Positions 24,475 through 37,192 of a DNA stretch of 64,000 nucleotides are shown here, piece after piece. The notes beneath the pieces were generated by a model, which saw nothing but the letters and a program-made list of their open reading frames with translations, did not search any database and was not told the origin of the DNA. Within the stretch, counting starts at the first letter, position 1. Each line of letters begins with the position of its first letter. This DNA comes from Rhynochetos jubatus. Its lineage: Eukaryota > Chordata > Aves > Eurypygiformes > Rhynochetidae. The translations under genes and the position numbers were made by a program. The stretch is taken from NCBI GenBank assembly GCA_027574665.1, contig CM050650.1, positions 98,491,086-98,555,085 on the forward strand, read 5' to 3'.

Positions 24475-27400
24475 CTACACAGAGGGAGAAAATTGTAATG
24501 GATTCAGGAATAGCACACATACATCCATCTTGTTGACACTTACCATGACAAAGTATATCCCAACCGCCTCGTATAATAGTTTACGGAAATTTGCAGCACA
24601 TCTTTTGACATGTGTGTATCCTACTAATAACTGACAACATTTAGACATACCATAGTTCTTTAAAAATACCCTGGCTATATTGAAAACAAGATGAAAACAC
24701 AGGAAAACATGCCTGGTCCTTAAAACATGATTTCAATGTTCTTAACTTCAGGAATAAGTTGAATCTGTATTTTGGTAATATAATTGTGACAGTTATTGTC
24801 AAACTATCATATTGCAACATCTCTTCCATAATTGCAAACATAAATCTAGTAATTTAAGTGGTTGAAGCATGAAGCAATCAAGGACACGATTTGTATTTTT
24901 ATTTTCCACATTACCAGTTCATGCAGATGCAGAATAAAATACTACTGTGCTCCCATCAAGGAAATTTAATGCAAATCCTTTAGACAAGTATCTGTGAGAG
25001 GGGAATGCTTTTACCTTCAATCAGATTTGTCCTTTTTGAAATGAAGTTATTTCTAGTCAAGCTCAGCAGAATATGTGAGTGAATAGCCTGTTTTGAACAC
25101 CTATTAGGAAAATCATGCCATCTTTTGTAAATACAATTTGCTTTCCAATTCTACTTCAGGTAATCTCTTCTGTGCTGCATAAAGTCCAATTCTTATCACC
25201 AGAACGCAATGCTGCTGGAAATTTTTTGAAGTTTCATCACCTCCTCCCTCCTTTATATAATGAAAATGTATGCTCTCTCTCCCTATCAAACAGGGAAAAT
25301 TGCTGGAATTAAGAGAGCGCCTCAGTGGAAGGAAAAATAGTTTTCAAGAAATGTTAATTTCAAGCCCCTTTCCTAAGGCTGACCTTTGTGTCAAACACAG
25401 CAATACACTCCAGCTTAAATCCCTGCTGTACTCATTATTGGATGCGGCCTTGTATTTATTGACAGATGTATAAATAAATTACATTTGCTGAATGGATAGA
25501 AACAGCAACACACTGCCAAGAAAGTATTTGGCCCCATTGTTTCTCTGTAACAGCCCAACTGATTACATTTCTATCCCTCTTGCCACCTCCTGTTAAATCT
25601 TCTGTAAAAGATCAAGGCCAAGGGCATCATGGCAATGAAGTCTGAAACCTGGCACTATCTGTGTACATATATAATATTTTTTTTTTAACCTCCTCCCTCC
25701 TTTGAAATTGGCTGAAAAAATTAGTATCACATTAAGTAGTTAAAGCTTAAAGAGAACTCATCTATTCTAAACACTTCAATTACATATTGCTTTATGTTTG
25801 CGCATTTGTTCCTTTCAATAACATCTATGCCACGCAAAAAAAGCTACTACTGTTTTAAGTAAATGCTAACCATGGTGTATGAATGTTTTTAAAAAGCATT
25901 TTTCACATAATTTGGAGTGATGATCAGAAGACCTATATGCCTGTTGGTTGATTGAAAGAAACTTTCCGTAGCATTCAGATCTGAATTGTCCAGCTGAAAT
26001 AAGTCAACTAATTTAATCTAGTTCATAAATACTTTGTTTTCTCAAAATTATTCTTAATTTAATCAAGATTATACCCAATATAAATTCCATAAATAAAAAT
26101 TCTCTATATTAAGGTGTAAATGTATTGTAAACCTCCAAACCTTAAGTGAACAAACAAATACTGAAGTATGGACAAATTCTGATTAGAAGTCCAAATGGTT
26201 TAAAAGCATCAAGGTTCTCTTGTAATTTAAGAGTCCATTTTGAAAAAGCTGATCAGCTGAAAGGCTAGTGGTCATTCTGCGGTTTAACTTTTGAATCGTA
26301 GACCACAGTTATAGCTGTTTTTATAATCAATGATGCAGTTATCCAACTATCCTGAAAAGCAGAAAAGAGAAGGATGACCAAAGCTAGCTTTTGATTTACA
26401 AACTCACAATGATTCACAGGACGCCAGTTCAAGCTGTTGTTGTCTTCTCTGAAAGTTCAGCGGAAAAATGATAACTTTAAGTGAGAGATATTAGAAGAGG
26501 GACCACTGACCAACAGGGTCACAGATGATGACAGAGTAAGGGACACTTATAGATAAATTCCATATTTGCAAGAGATGATTCCGAGCAAACTATTCTGAAA
26601 CCATACCCATTTAAGCCCTTGACTCATCCCTGGGAAAATCTTGACCCACCTGTATGGTCAAGGACTTCAATGAATCGATACTGCTGACATATGAAAGCTA
26701 AAATGGTCATTTTATCAGTGCTGGCCTTGAATGACTTTAAACTACTAAACAGCAACCACGTTATTCTGCAGCAGCTTGATCTTTGGTTGCCCAGCTACAA
26801 TGCAGTTTCACCAAGGAACCCTCTCTACACTCCTCCTCAGACCTCTCATGGGCTGCCGCTAGGTCACCACACAGATTTTTCTGCTGTAGTACTACGAACA
26901 CATAAATATTAGAGAACAGCTGTTAGAGGTGGTAGAGTCACCTTTACCAGCATCCTCCATTGAAGTTTGGTAACGAGGTTTTCATGGCGCTTCTTCTTCC
27001 CAACGTTGATAGAGTGCTAACAAACCTCTATTTAAATAAAATGGAATTATAATTCATAATAAATATTACCTTTCCTGTCACAGTTGTGTGCATAATGAAA
27101 GCAAGCTTGCAGCTGTTTTGCACTGGTGTTAGCCAGAAGCAGACCTCCACTCAAAACTATGTTAATTCACAGCAGCAATCTGGTTTTTTCCCCTCTACAT
27201 GTATTAAGACATTCACATTAAACTGCTTTATTTTGCAAGTAAAGGTACATACTCAAGGACTCTTTCTGTTAGTCCTTATGTGCTTTTTCTTTCACTGCCA
27301 TCTGCAACTTGCTTTCCTGATGTTGCTTTACTGACTACTAATGAGGTTAAGATTATGTTTGGCAGCTGTACACAGCCACCTGCTTTATGGATCCTCAGCA

Positions 27401-27691
27401 TTCATAGCTAAGATGCTGCACAGCCGGATAGTTTGGGCTCTGCAAATATCCATTGTTATTTTCACTTACCCAAACTTAGGTTGTTTTGTTTGAAAATTGC
27501 AGCCTTACCTTGTATTTTCAAAATTAAAATCTTTCTACTATAGATTCAGTTATGTATGACTCACTTAGAATTTTTTTTGTATTTCAAAGGATGACTAAAG
27601 ATATGACTGGGGGCAACTGCTGGAACGTATCTGAACAGATCCCAGTTTTCTCCTGTTTCTACAAAACCTACTCGTATTACAGTACACTTGG

Positions 27692-27752
27692 AATCATAGA
27701 ATCATAGAACGGTTAGGGTTGGAAGGGACCTTAAAGATCACCTAGTACACTT
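27692..27752 (-). mobile_element. CR1 3'-end fragment
   Basis: ATCATAGAATCATAGAACGG and then GGGTTGGAAGGGACCTTAAA is the reverse complement of the CR1 3' terminus, including two copies of the ATTCTATG-type terminal repeat. Only about 60 bp remain. It lies in PRIM2 intron D-E, in the same orientation as the gene. Confidence 0.9.
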
Positions 27753-29059
27753 TATCAAGGTAAAAGGAAGAGGCATCATGATCCAGAAGGCGGCATTTTA
27801 CTAATGTCTCTTAAAAATACCTGTATCTCTTCCTCTGCTTTTAATGTATAGTTTTTCTAGTCTGAAGTTCTCGTTTAATGTATGTCAGTAAGGAAATCAT
27901 TAAATACTTAACAAAAAGAGTAAGTGAATGTCTGAATGAAAAGAATATGTCAATATGTGTGTACATTTGCTGCAGCAACTCCTGGACAGCTTATTAAATG
28001 AAGACAGTCATTAATTAAAACTGAGTTAATCATTTTAAAAAGAAGCAGGTTTAACGCTAGTTGGGTTTGTTTGCTTGGTTGTGGGCTGGTTTTCAAGGGT
28101 TTATACAACCCACAGCTGAAAGTCAACGGTGTGAATGTCAAAGGCATGAAGGGTTAACGCATCTGAGTATTCCTTGTCTCTGATTGCACATAATCTTAAA
28201 ATAGCACTATAAAAACATGAATTTTATTATTACAAAGTTTTTTGGCTATTTTACAGTGACACATTTTCATTTAACTGACAAATCCCGTATGAGTTTGCAT
28301 TTTAAAAGACAGCCATCTGGGTTTAGATCTGATAGATAACCCACATTCCTCAGTTGCAACGAAATACTGAGTCAAAGCCTGGACTGCTATCAAGTATGAA
28401 ATCAAGCATCTGAAATACTTCAAAGTAAAAAAAAAAAAAGTTACAAAATAAATAAAATTTAAGTATTTGCTTCATGTAGTTTGCAACATAACAGTTTCAA
28501 GAACAATGAGCTGAAACATTTTTATTTCACGTGTTCATTCTTTGCTTTCCTGTTTTCCTGAACTGTGTTTAACCCCTTTGACTTTATTTTGTGTGCTTCT
28601 TTTTTGACTCCTTTCTCTCTTAAATAAAAATTTCATGAGTAGTTTAATACACCATAAATTGAAGCTGCTGAAGTGTGAAGACACAGCCCCTGATTTTGTC
28701 TACCCATTCCTGCCATCTGAAAACCAAACTCATTCCTGCTCACCCTCCCCAGGTAAACATATAGCTGGATAATTTTTTTAATCTCTTTCACCATGTAGTC
28801 AAAAGACCAGCGTAAGGAAAGGAACCAAAACTCAACAGGCAGGGATGAATGAAGAGCAAAGTGCCTTCCACACCAGCAGGGCCCATTTAGGCTAATTAAC
28901 TGCTCCTGGAACTAAAGTCGAAGATTTGACTAACGAATTTAAATACTTCTAAACTGGACACACTGAACTAATGCCATTCATCTCTTCAACAACAGGAAAA
29001 AACATGCATTTTAATTCTATTTTTCAAATTATTTGTTCTAATAGGCTTATTTGGCTGAG

Positions 29060-29205
29060 CACTGGCACAGGTTGTCCAGAGTTGTGGAGTCTCCATCCAT
29101 GAAGATATTCAAAACCCATCTGGACCTGGCTCTAGGTGGCCCTGCTTGGGCAGCAGCATTGGACAAGATGACTTCCAGAGGCATCTTCCAAATTCAGCTA
29201 TTCCT
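29060..29205 (+). mobile_element. CR1 LINE fragment, diverged
   Basis: CACTGGCACAGGTTGTCCAG, then CTCCATCCATGAAGATATTC and GACAAGATGACTTCCAGAGG correspond to the last part of CR1 ORF2 and the start of the 3' UTR in an older CR1 subfamily than the recent copies elsewhere in the window. It is antisense to PRIM2. Confidence 0.85.
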
Positions 29206-29537
29206 ATTTTAATTACGTTACACCAATTTTGGTGGTTAGAATATCAAATCAAAACTTTAAGAGATATATTTTCTAGTTCAATTTTCAATGGTTTCCCATT
29301 TAATGAAACATCTACCTTCAAATGTGCTCCGTGTACAATAAAATACATCCACATATTCTAAAAGCCTTCCATATTCTCACAGCCTTTTGTTATCAAACAG
29401 GTTGGCTGTGCGTCTCACCGAGTTTCTCTGAAGTTTTATTTCCTTGTGCTGTTTTTTTGTTTTATTGTCACAAGTCGATCCATCAGTCCAGCCTTTCAAA
29501 ATTGACACTGTTTTTTTATTACGAGTACTTATATCAG

Positions 29538-29702
29538 ATGTAGTGACAGGACAAGAGGAAATGGCCTCAAGTTGTGCCAGGGGAGGTTTAGAGTGGGTAT
29601 TAGGAAAAATTTCTTCACTGAAAGGGTTGTCAGTCATTGGACCGGGCTGCCTAGTGAAGTGGCTGAGTCACCATCCCTGAAGGTATTTAAGAGACCGGTG
29701 TT
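29538..29702 (+). mobile_element. CR1 LINE fragment, diverged
   Basis: GTAGTGACAGGACAAGAGG, TTAGGAAAAATTTCTTCACTG and CATCCCTGAAGGTATTTAAG match the CR1 region encoding RTRGNG to PSLEVFK. It sits downstream of the piece at 29060-29205 although it covers an earlier and partly overlapping part of the element, so the two are not simple halves of one insertion. Confidence 0.85.
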
Positions 29703-31360
29703 ATCATTATCTATTAAATATTTAATATAGCCACAAGTCAAAAAAGACAAGACTTAACAAGGAGAATTGCTGAAAGAAAATCTAAGGAACTTTGATGTAC
29801 CAAATTCCACTGTAATAATAAAATGGGTATCACGTGAGGTTTGTCTATATCAAGATTATCAATTGTTCTTGTATTTTTGATTCTGTTTATATATTGCCAC
29901 AAAGATTACTGACTTAATAGATCTTTTATTTAAACAGTACTTGCTCTGATTTAATCAGAAGTTAACAAAAGCACTACCATGAAGATGACTGATGTTAGGG
30001 AAAAAGTCTTCAGCTGCAAAGGAAAACATTTTTAGGGCTAGCAATGATCTAAAATTTCTAGTATTAGATGATCACAAGAGAGAATGTGGGGGACTTTTCC
30101 CACTGTGGTGGGTTGGGTTTTTTATTCATGGAAACATATAGCCATATTAGAAGCCTAGGCACAGATTGGCTTGTTTATTTCCATCTCTGTGGAGACTCTC
30201 CAATCATCCAAAACAGTATATTTGTCAGAGAACATTGGCCAAGATTCAATGACTCAATCAAAATCTTTAATTTAATACAATAATGGGAAAAGGCCTGTTT
30301 TTAAATTAAGAGAACAATGCTACTAGGAAGAGTATCCTTTCTTCAGAAGGTATCTACTGCTCATTTACATAAGCATTTTTCTCTAAAGAAAAAACAGTAA
30401 TTGGAGCACAAGTAAAAAGGATGAGTCTAGACCCTCTGTTTCTCCTGAATGCAGAGCCAAAAAAATTCTACCACCTTTTACTTTTCCTGTAGTGACAGCA
30501 GTGCATTAAGAAAAAGGCAATTTCTCCAAGAAAGCTTTCAGAAACAAAGAGATACTTTGAAATAACTAATTCAAAGCCTATCATATCTATTTTTCTATTG
30601 GAGATGTCTAGGCAACGCATTAGCATGTATTTAGTACAGCATCAACAGGTGTATTTACCTTAATATATACTTTAATCTTTATATTCTTCAAATTCATTAG
30701 CTATCGTCCAGCCTGATTTCGTACAGATTTTACCTCACTAGCAGCATACCAAAGACAGAAATGTGATCTGAAATATGTTCAAATGCTATACAATCACACC
30801 TTCGATGCTCAGTTAACCATATTCCTTCTCCAAGAAGCAATTAAAAAAATAAAAGAAAAAAGAAAAAAAGGAAACACATCCAAAGCAATAAGTTGCCGCT
30901 TGTAATTTTTTCCTGAAACAAGCAAACCCGTCTGAAGCAATTGTGAATAAACTTGAGATCAACTACGACAGTGGCCTGGATTTCATGACTGAAGGATCTC
31001 CTGAGATAATCTGTGAAAGTTATAGGAGAACCAGGAAAAAGAAGCACTTACATGGTTGCTGATGTACTAAAAATACAAATTTTTTGATGGTCTAAAGCAC
31101 TGTGAACTCAATTCATGGAAGATAAACCACCACCACTCCAGAATCCGTATCACCTTAATGAACACAATATATTCAGGAATAAGCCCTATGTTTTGTGCTG
31201 ACAAACAGCACAAAGATCATTGAAAACAAACACATAAAACATCAAAAGAGCATTGTCCTATGACAAATCCCGTGACTCTCATCAGCAAAAAAAAAGTCCT
31301 CAAGATGAGTTTGTCAGCAGGACCTTGATGAATATTTAAAAATATTGTAAACAAATGGAA

Positions 31361-31455
31361 CCTCTAGTGGAAGGTGTCCCTGCCCATGGCACAGAATGTG
31401 GAACTAGATGATCTTTAAGGTCCCTTCCAACCCAAACCATTCTATGGTTCTATGA
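31361..31455 (+). mobile_element. CR1 3'-end fragment
   Basis: CCTCTAGTGGAAGGTGTCCC to ACCATTCTATGGTTCTATGA is the CR1 3' UTR and terminal repeat, truncated at its 5' end to about 95 bp. It lies in PRIM2 intron D-E, antisense to the gene. Confidence 0.92.
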
Positions 31456-33896
31456 AATGGAAACACATTCAAACAGTAACAGTTCTGACCCAGATAACTG
31501 TGTATGAACTGGAGATATGGGTTCAACAGACAGCTATGAAAAATAGTCCCCCAACAAGAAACGTAAGCCTCCAGGCACTGCTGACAAAGGCATGTGCTAA
31601 GTCTCTGTCAAACTCCGACTTGAATACCTGTATTCACACTTGCACAAATTAAGGTTAAGACACCAGCTCTGTTTCCTTTTGGGTACAAAGCAGCCACCAA
31701 TGTAAAATCCTTTATGAATAGCCTGAGCTGCCATTGCTTCTCCAGTCCTCTGGCCAAGACAACCTCAACATCCTCAGTGATGTTTCTGGAAGGCCTGATG
31801 AGTTTCCAGTCAAACTCTGTTTCAAAATGAGAATTTAATCTCAGTAGGAAACGGCAATTGTTGAGCTTTCAAACCCTGAAAATTAACTTCTTAGCTTAGG
31901 AGAGAAACATTTATTACTGCTCACATGAAGAAAGGAGTGTGATGTAGTCCTCTCACAAATAGTTACCCCGGACTATCTAGTTCAACAAAAACTACGGGTC
32001 TGTACAGAAGTTTCAGCATGAGGAAAACACTTGGTGAACAGAACTGTAGGTGGGAACTTGTGCACAGAGATGCATCTTAAGACCTAGCATGATGATGTCT
32101 TTTTAAAATCTTTTGTTTCCATGACAACGGCTATGTAACAGATTCACATATTGTCAGAGGAACGTACAAAACATTGTAGGGTAGAAACCATCCACTTGAG
32201 GTCTCCTGGGTATAGATATAGGCACTTTCTTGAAAAGAAGCATGCCTTATTCTTATAGCATATACAGAATACGTAGGCCTGAAAATTTTTAGTTTAGGTG
32301 AAAAATACATTACTAAATAAAACAAAGATTAATCTCCTAAAACTTAGACACCACTATAAGCAAAAACCTACAGTTCATTTTAAGGATTATTATCTCAAAA
32401 TGGAGAGAATCGGTGTATTAAATAAAGGATTCTATTGTTCTGTCACAGCTAACATCAGCTGAAGGTCATATTCCCAGAAAGACAAAAAAGGAAGCAAGTA
32501 CCCATTAGTTCAAAAAAATAATGAACAGCTAAGTTAACGTGCTGCTGGGGCACCGAGTTCCCACAGAGGAAATGCCATAGCTAAAACTTGGAGAAAAAAA
32601 GAATAAAAGCAAACACTTAGGTCTGAATGTGAAGGATTCCCATGTAGCCAGTTGTTAGCTGAATCAGTTCAGTAAGTCATATCTTCTGACGTCCAGTAAA
32701 TGACTACAAATTAAAGGTAAAAATCATCTAATTAGGATGATAGTAACCTCGACTGACATATGCCAAGAAAAAAAGTGGTACCCCAGGTCTAAAGTTATGC
32801 CCAGCAGAAAGTTTCCTGATGTTAATCAAAGATACTCTCTTAAGAAATCAGCAGGAATACTCTATTTTTTTACAGTCAAACATGAGGCAGTTCAAACAGG
32901 ATTGGGATTTGGACAGTAAATCTGACCATATTCTAGAGTTAGAAGGTCTTGGCATAGTGTTCTAATCCTGGGATTCCACAGTGAAGTAGCCTGATACCAA
33001 AACTGTCTTGGATTATTTTTGTGCAGCAGGGTCATTCTTGCTGAAGAGACATATCAGAGGAAAAGCCTAAAAGGGCTTCCCCAATTAAGGATGTTGACAG
33101 CAGTCCCACCACCTCTCCAAACCAGAAACAGAAATACTGGCACTTCTTGTTACATTTCAAGATAGACAGTTCAATTCTGGAGTGCCCCACTCATAAGAGG
33201 TGATTTCTAAGATAAAATTCCACACTGTTTGCAGTCCATTAAATATTTAAGTCTATGTACTCATATAGGTGTTTGGTTTCAGTGATCAGTACACTACTTT
33301 CACAGATCCTGTAGTATTTGATATTGCTGATACAGAATATGGTAGTGAGATTGTATCTGCTGTAAACAGGGAGGCTGAAAGGATTAATGGATTCAGGAAC
33401 AGAAGGCCTGGTGCGCTACCTTTCACCATCAGGCATGAACCTGCTAGCTAGCTGCAACTAGTACTGGCTGGTTGTTAAGTTTTGATAACATTTGGACCAA
33501 ACAAGAGTGACATGTTCTGATCTTCCAGTTAATAAAGAGTTATGACACAGAACTACCAGTTAGGAAGATGATCACTGGTTTTGCAGACAGACTATTTAGA
33601 TGAAGAAAAATGGAGGCTTGTGAGCCCAAAAAAAAGGGCGAAGATCCTGGGAAGTTGAGGATGATCCTGGAGATGAGAGACGCACGGAGATGAATGCTGG
33701 GGAATGTCTGAGACCAGTGTCTGTAATGCCTGACACTTAACTGCAAGCAGCTGCAAAACATGCACTGACATGACTTTCTGCTCCATCCTCTCAGACCAGC
33801 AGTGAATCCCTTGCTGGGAAGCTGAAACCTCAGTAAACACATCATCACAGTGGGGAGCAAGTGAAGTATGGTGTGAGATAATCAAGCAGGGGCACA

Positions 33897-33981
33897 GTTC
33901 TGATTAAAAATTTAAAAAAAATTTTAAAAAACCCAACCAAACAAAAAAAACCCACCAAACAACCCACCCAAAAATAACCAG
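33897..33981 (+). repeat. A/C-rich low-complexity stretch
   Basis: Pure A/T then A/C sequence: AAATTTAAAAAAAATTTT followed by repeated AACCC, CCAAAC and CCCACC words. The minus strand is correspondingly T/G-rich. It could be a decayed poly(A)-type tail, but no retroelement body was recognised beside it. Confidence 0.6.
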
Positions 33982-36119
33982 TATCCAGATCCACTACAGG
34001 TTGTCATTTACCGTCTCACCTCTGACACCATCACACACATCTGCTGATGATCCAACTACTTTGTACGCTGTCTGATATGAGACTTCCACTCATTGCAGGC
34101 AGCTCAGACTCCTGGAAAACTGATGTAAAACACCAGCTACGTTGACATTTGCTGTCCTGTGCATGTGGGCACTATGGCGTCCCCTCAGTCCAGAGCAACA
34201 GACTTATCTCTACCATAAACCAGGCAGAGAGACCTGAAAAACTATTTAGGTACTTTATACATTGATCTGCTTGTGACAACAGGGAAAGGAATTTTTCTCG
34301 TTGTGACAACCTGCTTGTCTAGAGCACATAGAGCAAGAGAGGACGCTAAATGAAGTCACATTTGAAGACAGCAAAAACATTTTCAAACAAAGGAAGGATC
34401 ATGTGTAAAAGGCCCTGAGCCCCAGGAAAGACGTACCATTTATTAAAATACACAGCTGAAAGATCAAGCTCTGAATCATTCATTAAAAATAGGAATCTGT
34501 CAGGTTGTAAGGAAGCTCTCATTTGATCTGGAGTTAACAGGACGTCTAACAGACTCGAAGGGTACAGTTTGAGTGAACGTCAATCTTGAGGCCTAGATGT
34601 TGGAAATGCAGCTGCATCAGAGGCTTCAAAAGTGGGTGTAGGGTGGTTTGTTTGGGGTTTGTTTTGGTTTAACACTAGGAGTGGCCACTGCAGAGCCCTG
34701 TACTCTAATTACACTTAAATGGACACCATAAAATCCATGGACAGCAGTGTCCATTTCCAAGCAAAGCAGACACTGATGGAGACAGTTTTTCGCAGTCATT
34801 TTTGATAAGAAAATTTAAGACCCCTAGTGAATCCAAATCCTACTTTACAAGGGCAAAAAGAACAGAACCACACACACAAAATCTAAAACCTAATTCAAAT
34901 CAACTAAGGAACTAGGTTAAATATAAAGATACTGCCCCACTGTGAAAATTCACTGAATAACCTCTACTAAATCCTACCCACACATCGCAAGGCAGCTAAA
35001 ACAGTAAATCCTCACCAATCTTTCCAATGATTAGCAGGATAAAAATCTCAAGAGGAGCATCAATTTTTGATGCATATAAAAAGGAAAAAAGCCAAAGGAA
35101 AGTATCTCTGGTGTCTGTCAGATATATGGAAGATGTCAAATGCTTATTTATATGAACCAGGAGGAAAGAAGAAAACAACAAAAACAACCATTCCTAGGAA
35201 AAAGTCTGGGTATTTCAAGAATTTGTCAAGAGTGACTACGCATGAATGATAAACACTTAAAACTATTCTGATTCGTATTTTAATTAGTACTTCCAAGGGA
35301 GACTATCTGACGTGGAACCTTCACACACTTTTCTATCCAGTTCAACACTGTTGATGCCTGACCCTCCACATGAAATAAAGACAAAGCTGTTTTTTCCTGT
35401 GGACCTAAGGCAGGTTTGAGGTAGCTAATACACACAACTTTTCGCTGAACTGCCTCAGCTTAACTCTAACCTATACACCTTCCTCCCATGAAGACGATGG
35501 CAACTTTTACAGCCTTAACCTCTTCCTAGAGCAAGCAATGGGAGTCATAGTCCTTCAGTATAGATGTAATTTGAGTTGTTCTTGCTATGTAAGATAGTTT
35601 TTCGATTTATTGTTACTTTTTAAAAAGCTGCTAAAAAGGTCTGCTTAGTTTCACTAGCCATTTCATGTCTTCTTGTTGTTTAGGGGAAGTTAGCATAATG
35701 GATGATTAAGAATGTACGTTTTTAAGAAGTTTATTATAGAAAACAATTACTTATGTCTACTGACAACACAGCAGTCTTCCACAAGTCACTGCAAAAATAA
35801 AAATAAGTTCTCTAAAATATTGCCAGATTCGTTAAAACTTCTTCTTTAAACACAGCACAGTAAAACAATGTAAAACAAAATTCTGCACTGTATCCACTAT
35901 AGTAATAAACCAACTTTTAAACAATAAAAGGTAATGACAATGATCAACGCTTCAGTGGGAGCACTGCAGCCGGAAAGGCAAGATTCTGCTTTAAACCTTT
36001 TCTAAGAGATACTTCACAATACATACTGGCAAACTGCATATAGCATTCCCGCACAAATAGAAAGTAAAATTGAAAAGCAGTGGCTTATTAATGAAAGCAC
36101 TGAACGAAACATGCCTTAC

Positions 36120-36202
36120 CTGAGTTATTCCATTGGGAGGGATCTTGTATGACTGCAGCCTCTGCTTTAATAGCTCAGGATCACTGTGGCGGAATGGGCA
36201 CC
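36120..36202 (-). CDS. PRIM2: PRIM2 coding exon D (third Fe-S cysteine)
   Basis: This 83-bp exon starts with the last two bases of the split glycine codon and then 27 codons, from [14 protein letters not shown] to PPNGITQ. The acceptor ends TTCTACTGTCAG and the donor is GTAAG directly after the CAG glutamine codon. The opening cysteine (GCPFRHSD) is 17 residues after the second ligand and matches human Cys384. CPFRH is a signature of the primase large-subunit iron-sulfur domain. The 863-bp intron upstream holds a T-run near 36351-36367 and no other clear element. Confidence 0.97.
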
Positions 36203-37065
36203 CTGACAGTAGAAAACAAGCAAGCTCACAAACAAGGCTGTTTACCCAGGATTTAGCACAGTAAGGCACTCAAGAGACCAGCTAAGCTGTTTCTAATTGT
36301 CTAACAGCTTATTAATAAGAAAGTTAATTACCCATGTGTACAATTGCTTACTTTTTTTTTTTTTTTTACTTTTTAAAAAATAATTACTCCACTGCCTGAT
36401 TATCGGGCACCACAGGCTCAAGAGTCACATAAATATCCCAGCATAACAGGTCACAGTTCTCACTCACTGACAGGAAAAGAGTTTTGGTTAGTTCCGTACT
36501 AACAACAATAGCGTTGGCACATTTAATAGCTGGGGTGGGGGGGGAACCCCAAGCCCAGGAAAAAAACAAGTAATGAGACCCAACTGGTTTTTAAAGCATA
36601 CCCCTTTGTAAAAATAGTACTTCAGAAATGCCTTAGAAAGTTCCACCACCTTAAAAAAGAGTGGCTATTTTTGTCCCACAATTAGATTTGAAACGCAAGT
36701 GAAAAATGACTTAGTACTAAAATAACAATGGTTAGGATGGTGCAGTTTTTCCGTGTTAAGTCACACAGAGGTAGGAGGTTTTAAAGTACTTTAGAATTTC
36801 TGTACAACTGGATTCATATCTCAAAGCACCTCTAATTAGTCATTGTTTAAAGCATCTCTACATTTACAGTCTCCTTGCACTGCATGACACAATGTATATA
36901 AAACCGCAAGCTATCAAGTGTTATCGAAAGAGAATTGTGCAAAACCACTGTGGCCTTAAAATTAAATACGTAATTTAAGAGATTACAGAAAAGAGTAACA
37001 TCCCTATCCAAGGGTTTAAGCTGGTTTTAACTTTTTTGTTTTAGTAACTTAAATAAGTAACTCAC

Positions 37066-37192
37066 CATGATAATCCCCTTGACTTGGTGGATTGGACATG
37101 ATAATCTTCATGCAGCTGTATGGGGTATAATCAGTTCTCTTTCCTTCTTTCCCATAGCTGTGGCGAATACTGTAAGCATATCCTTTGTCAAA
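37066..37192 (-). CDS. PRIM2: PRIM2 coding exon C (second Fe-S cysteine)
   Basis: This 127-bp exon gives 42 codons plus the first base of a glycine codon. It begins [19 protein letters not shown] and ends [10 protein letters not shown]. The acceptor is a T-rich tract ending ATTTAG; the donor is GTGAG after CATG, so the next intron is phase 1. The cysteine in [10 protein letters not shown] lies 80 residues after the first ligand, the same spacing as human Cys287 to Cys367. Small substitutions relative to the human protein (for example YSCMKIIM for FSCLKIIL) are conservative, as expected for an orthologue under constraint. The upstream intron of 22.4 kb is the largest in the window. Confidence 0.97.

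Larger units (their letters stand above)
24475..36119 (-). other. PRIM2: PRIM2 intron D-E
   Basis: An 11645-bp phase-0 intron. It holds four CR1 fragments (27692, 29060, 29538, 31361) and an A/C-rich tract near 33.9 kb. A plus-strand exon-like frame at 33269-33451 is discussed among the findings. The remainder shows no gene or repeat that I recognise. Confidence 0.9.

Noticed and set aside
30104-30130. TGTGGTGGGTTGGG start resembling the LTR at 12243
   Set aside because: Only about a dozen bases match and no further LTR sequence follows.
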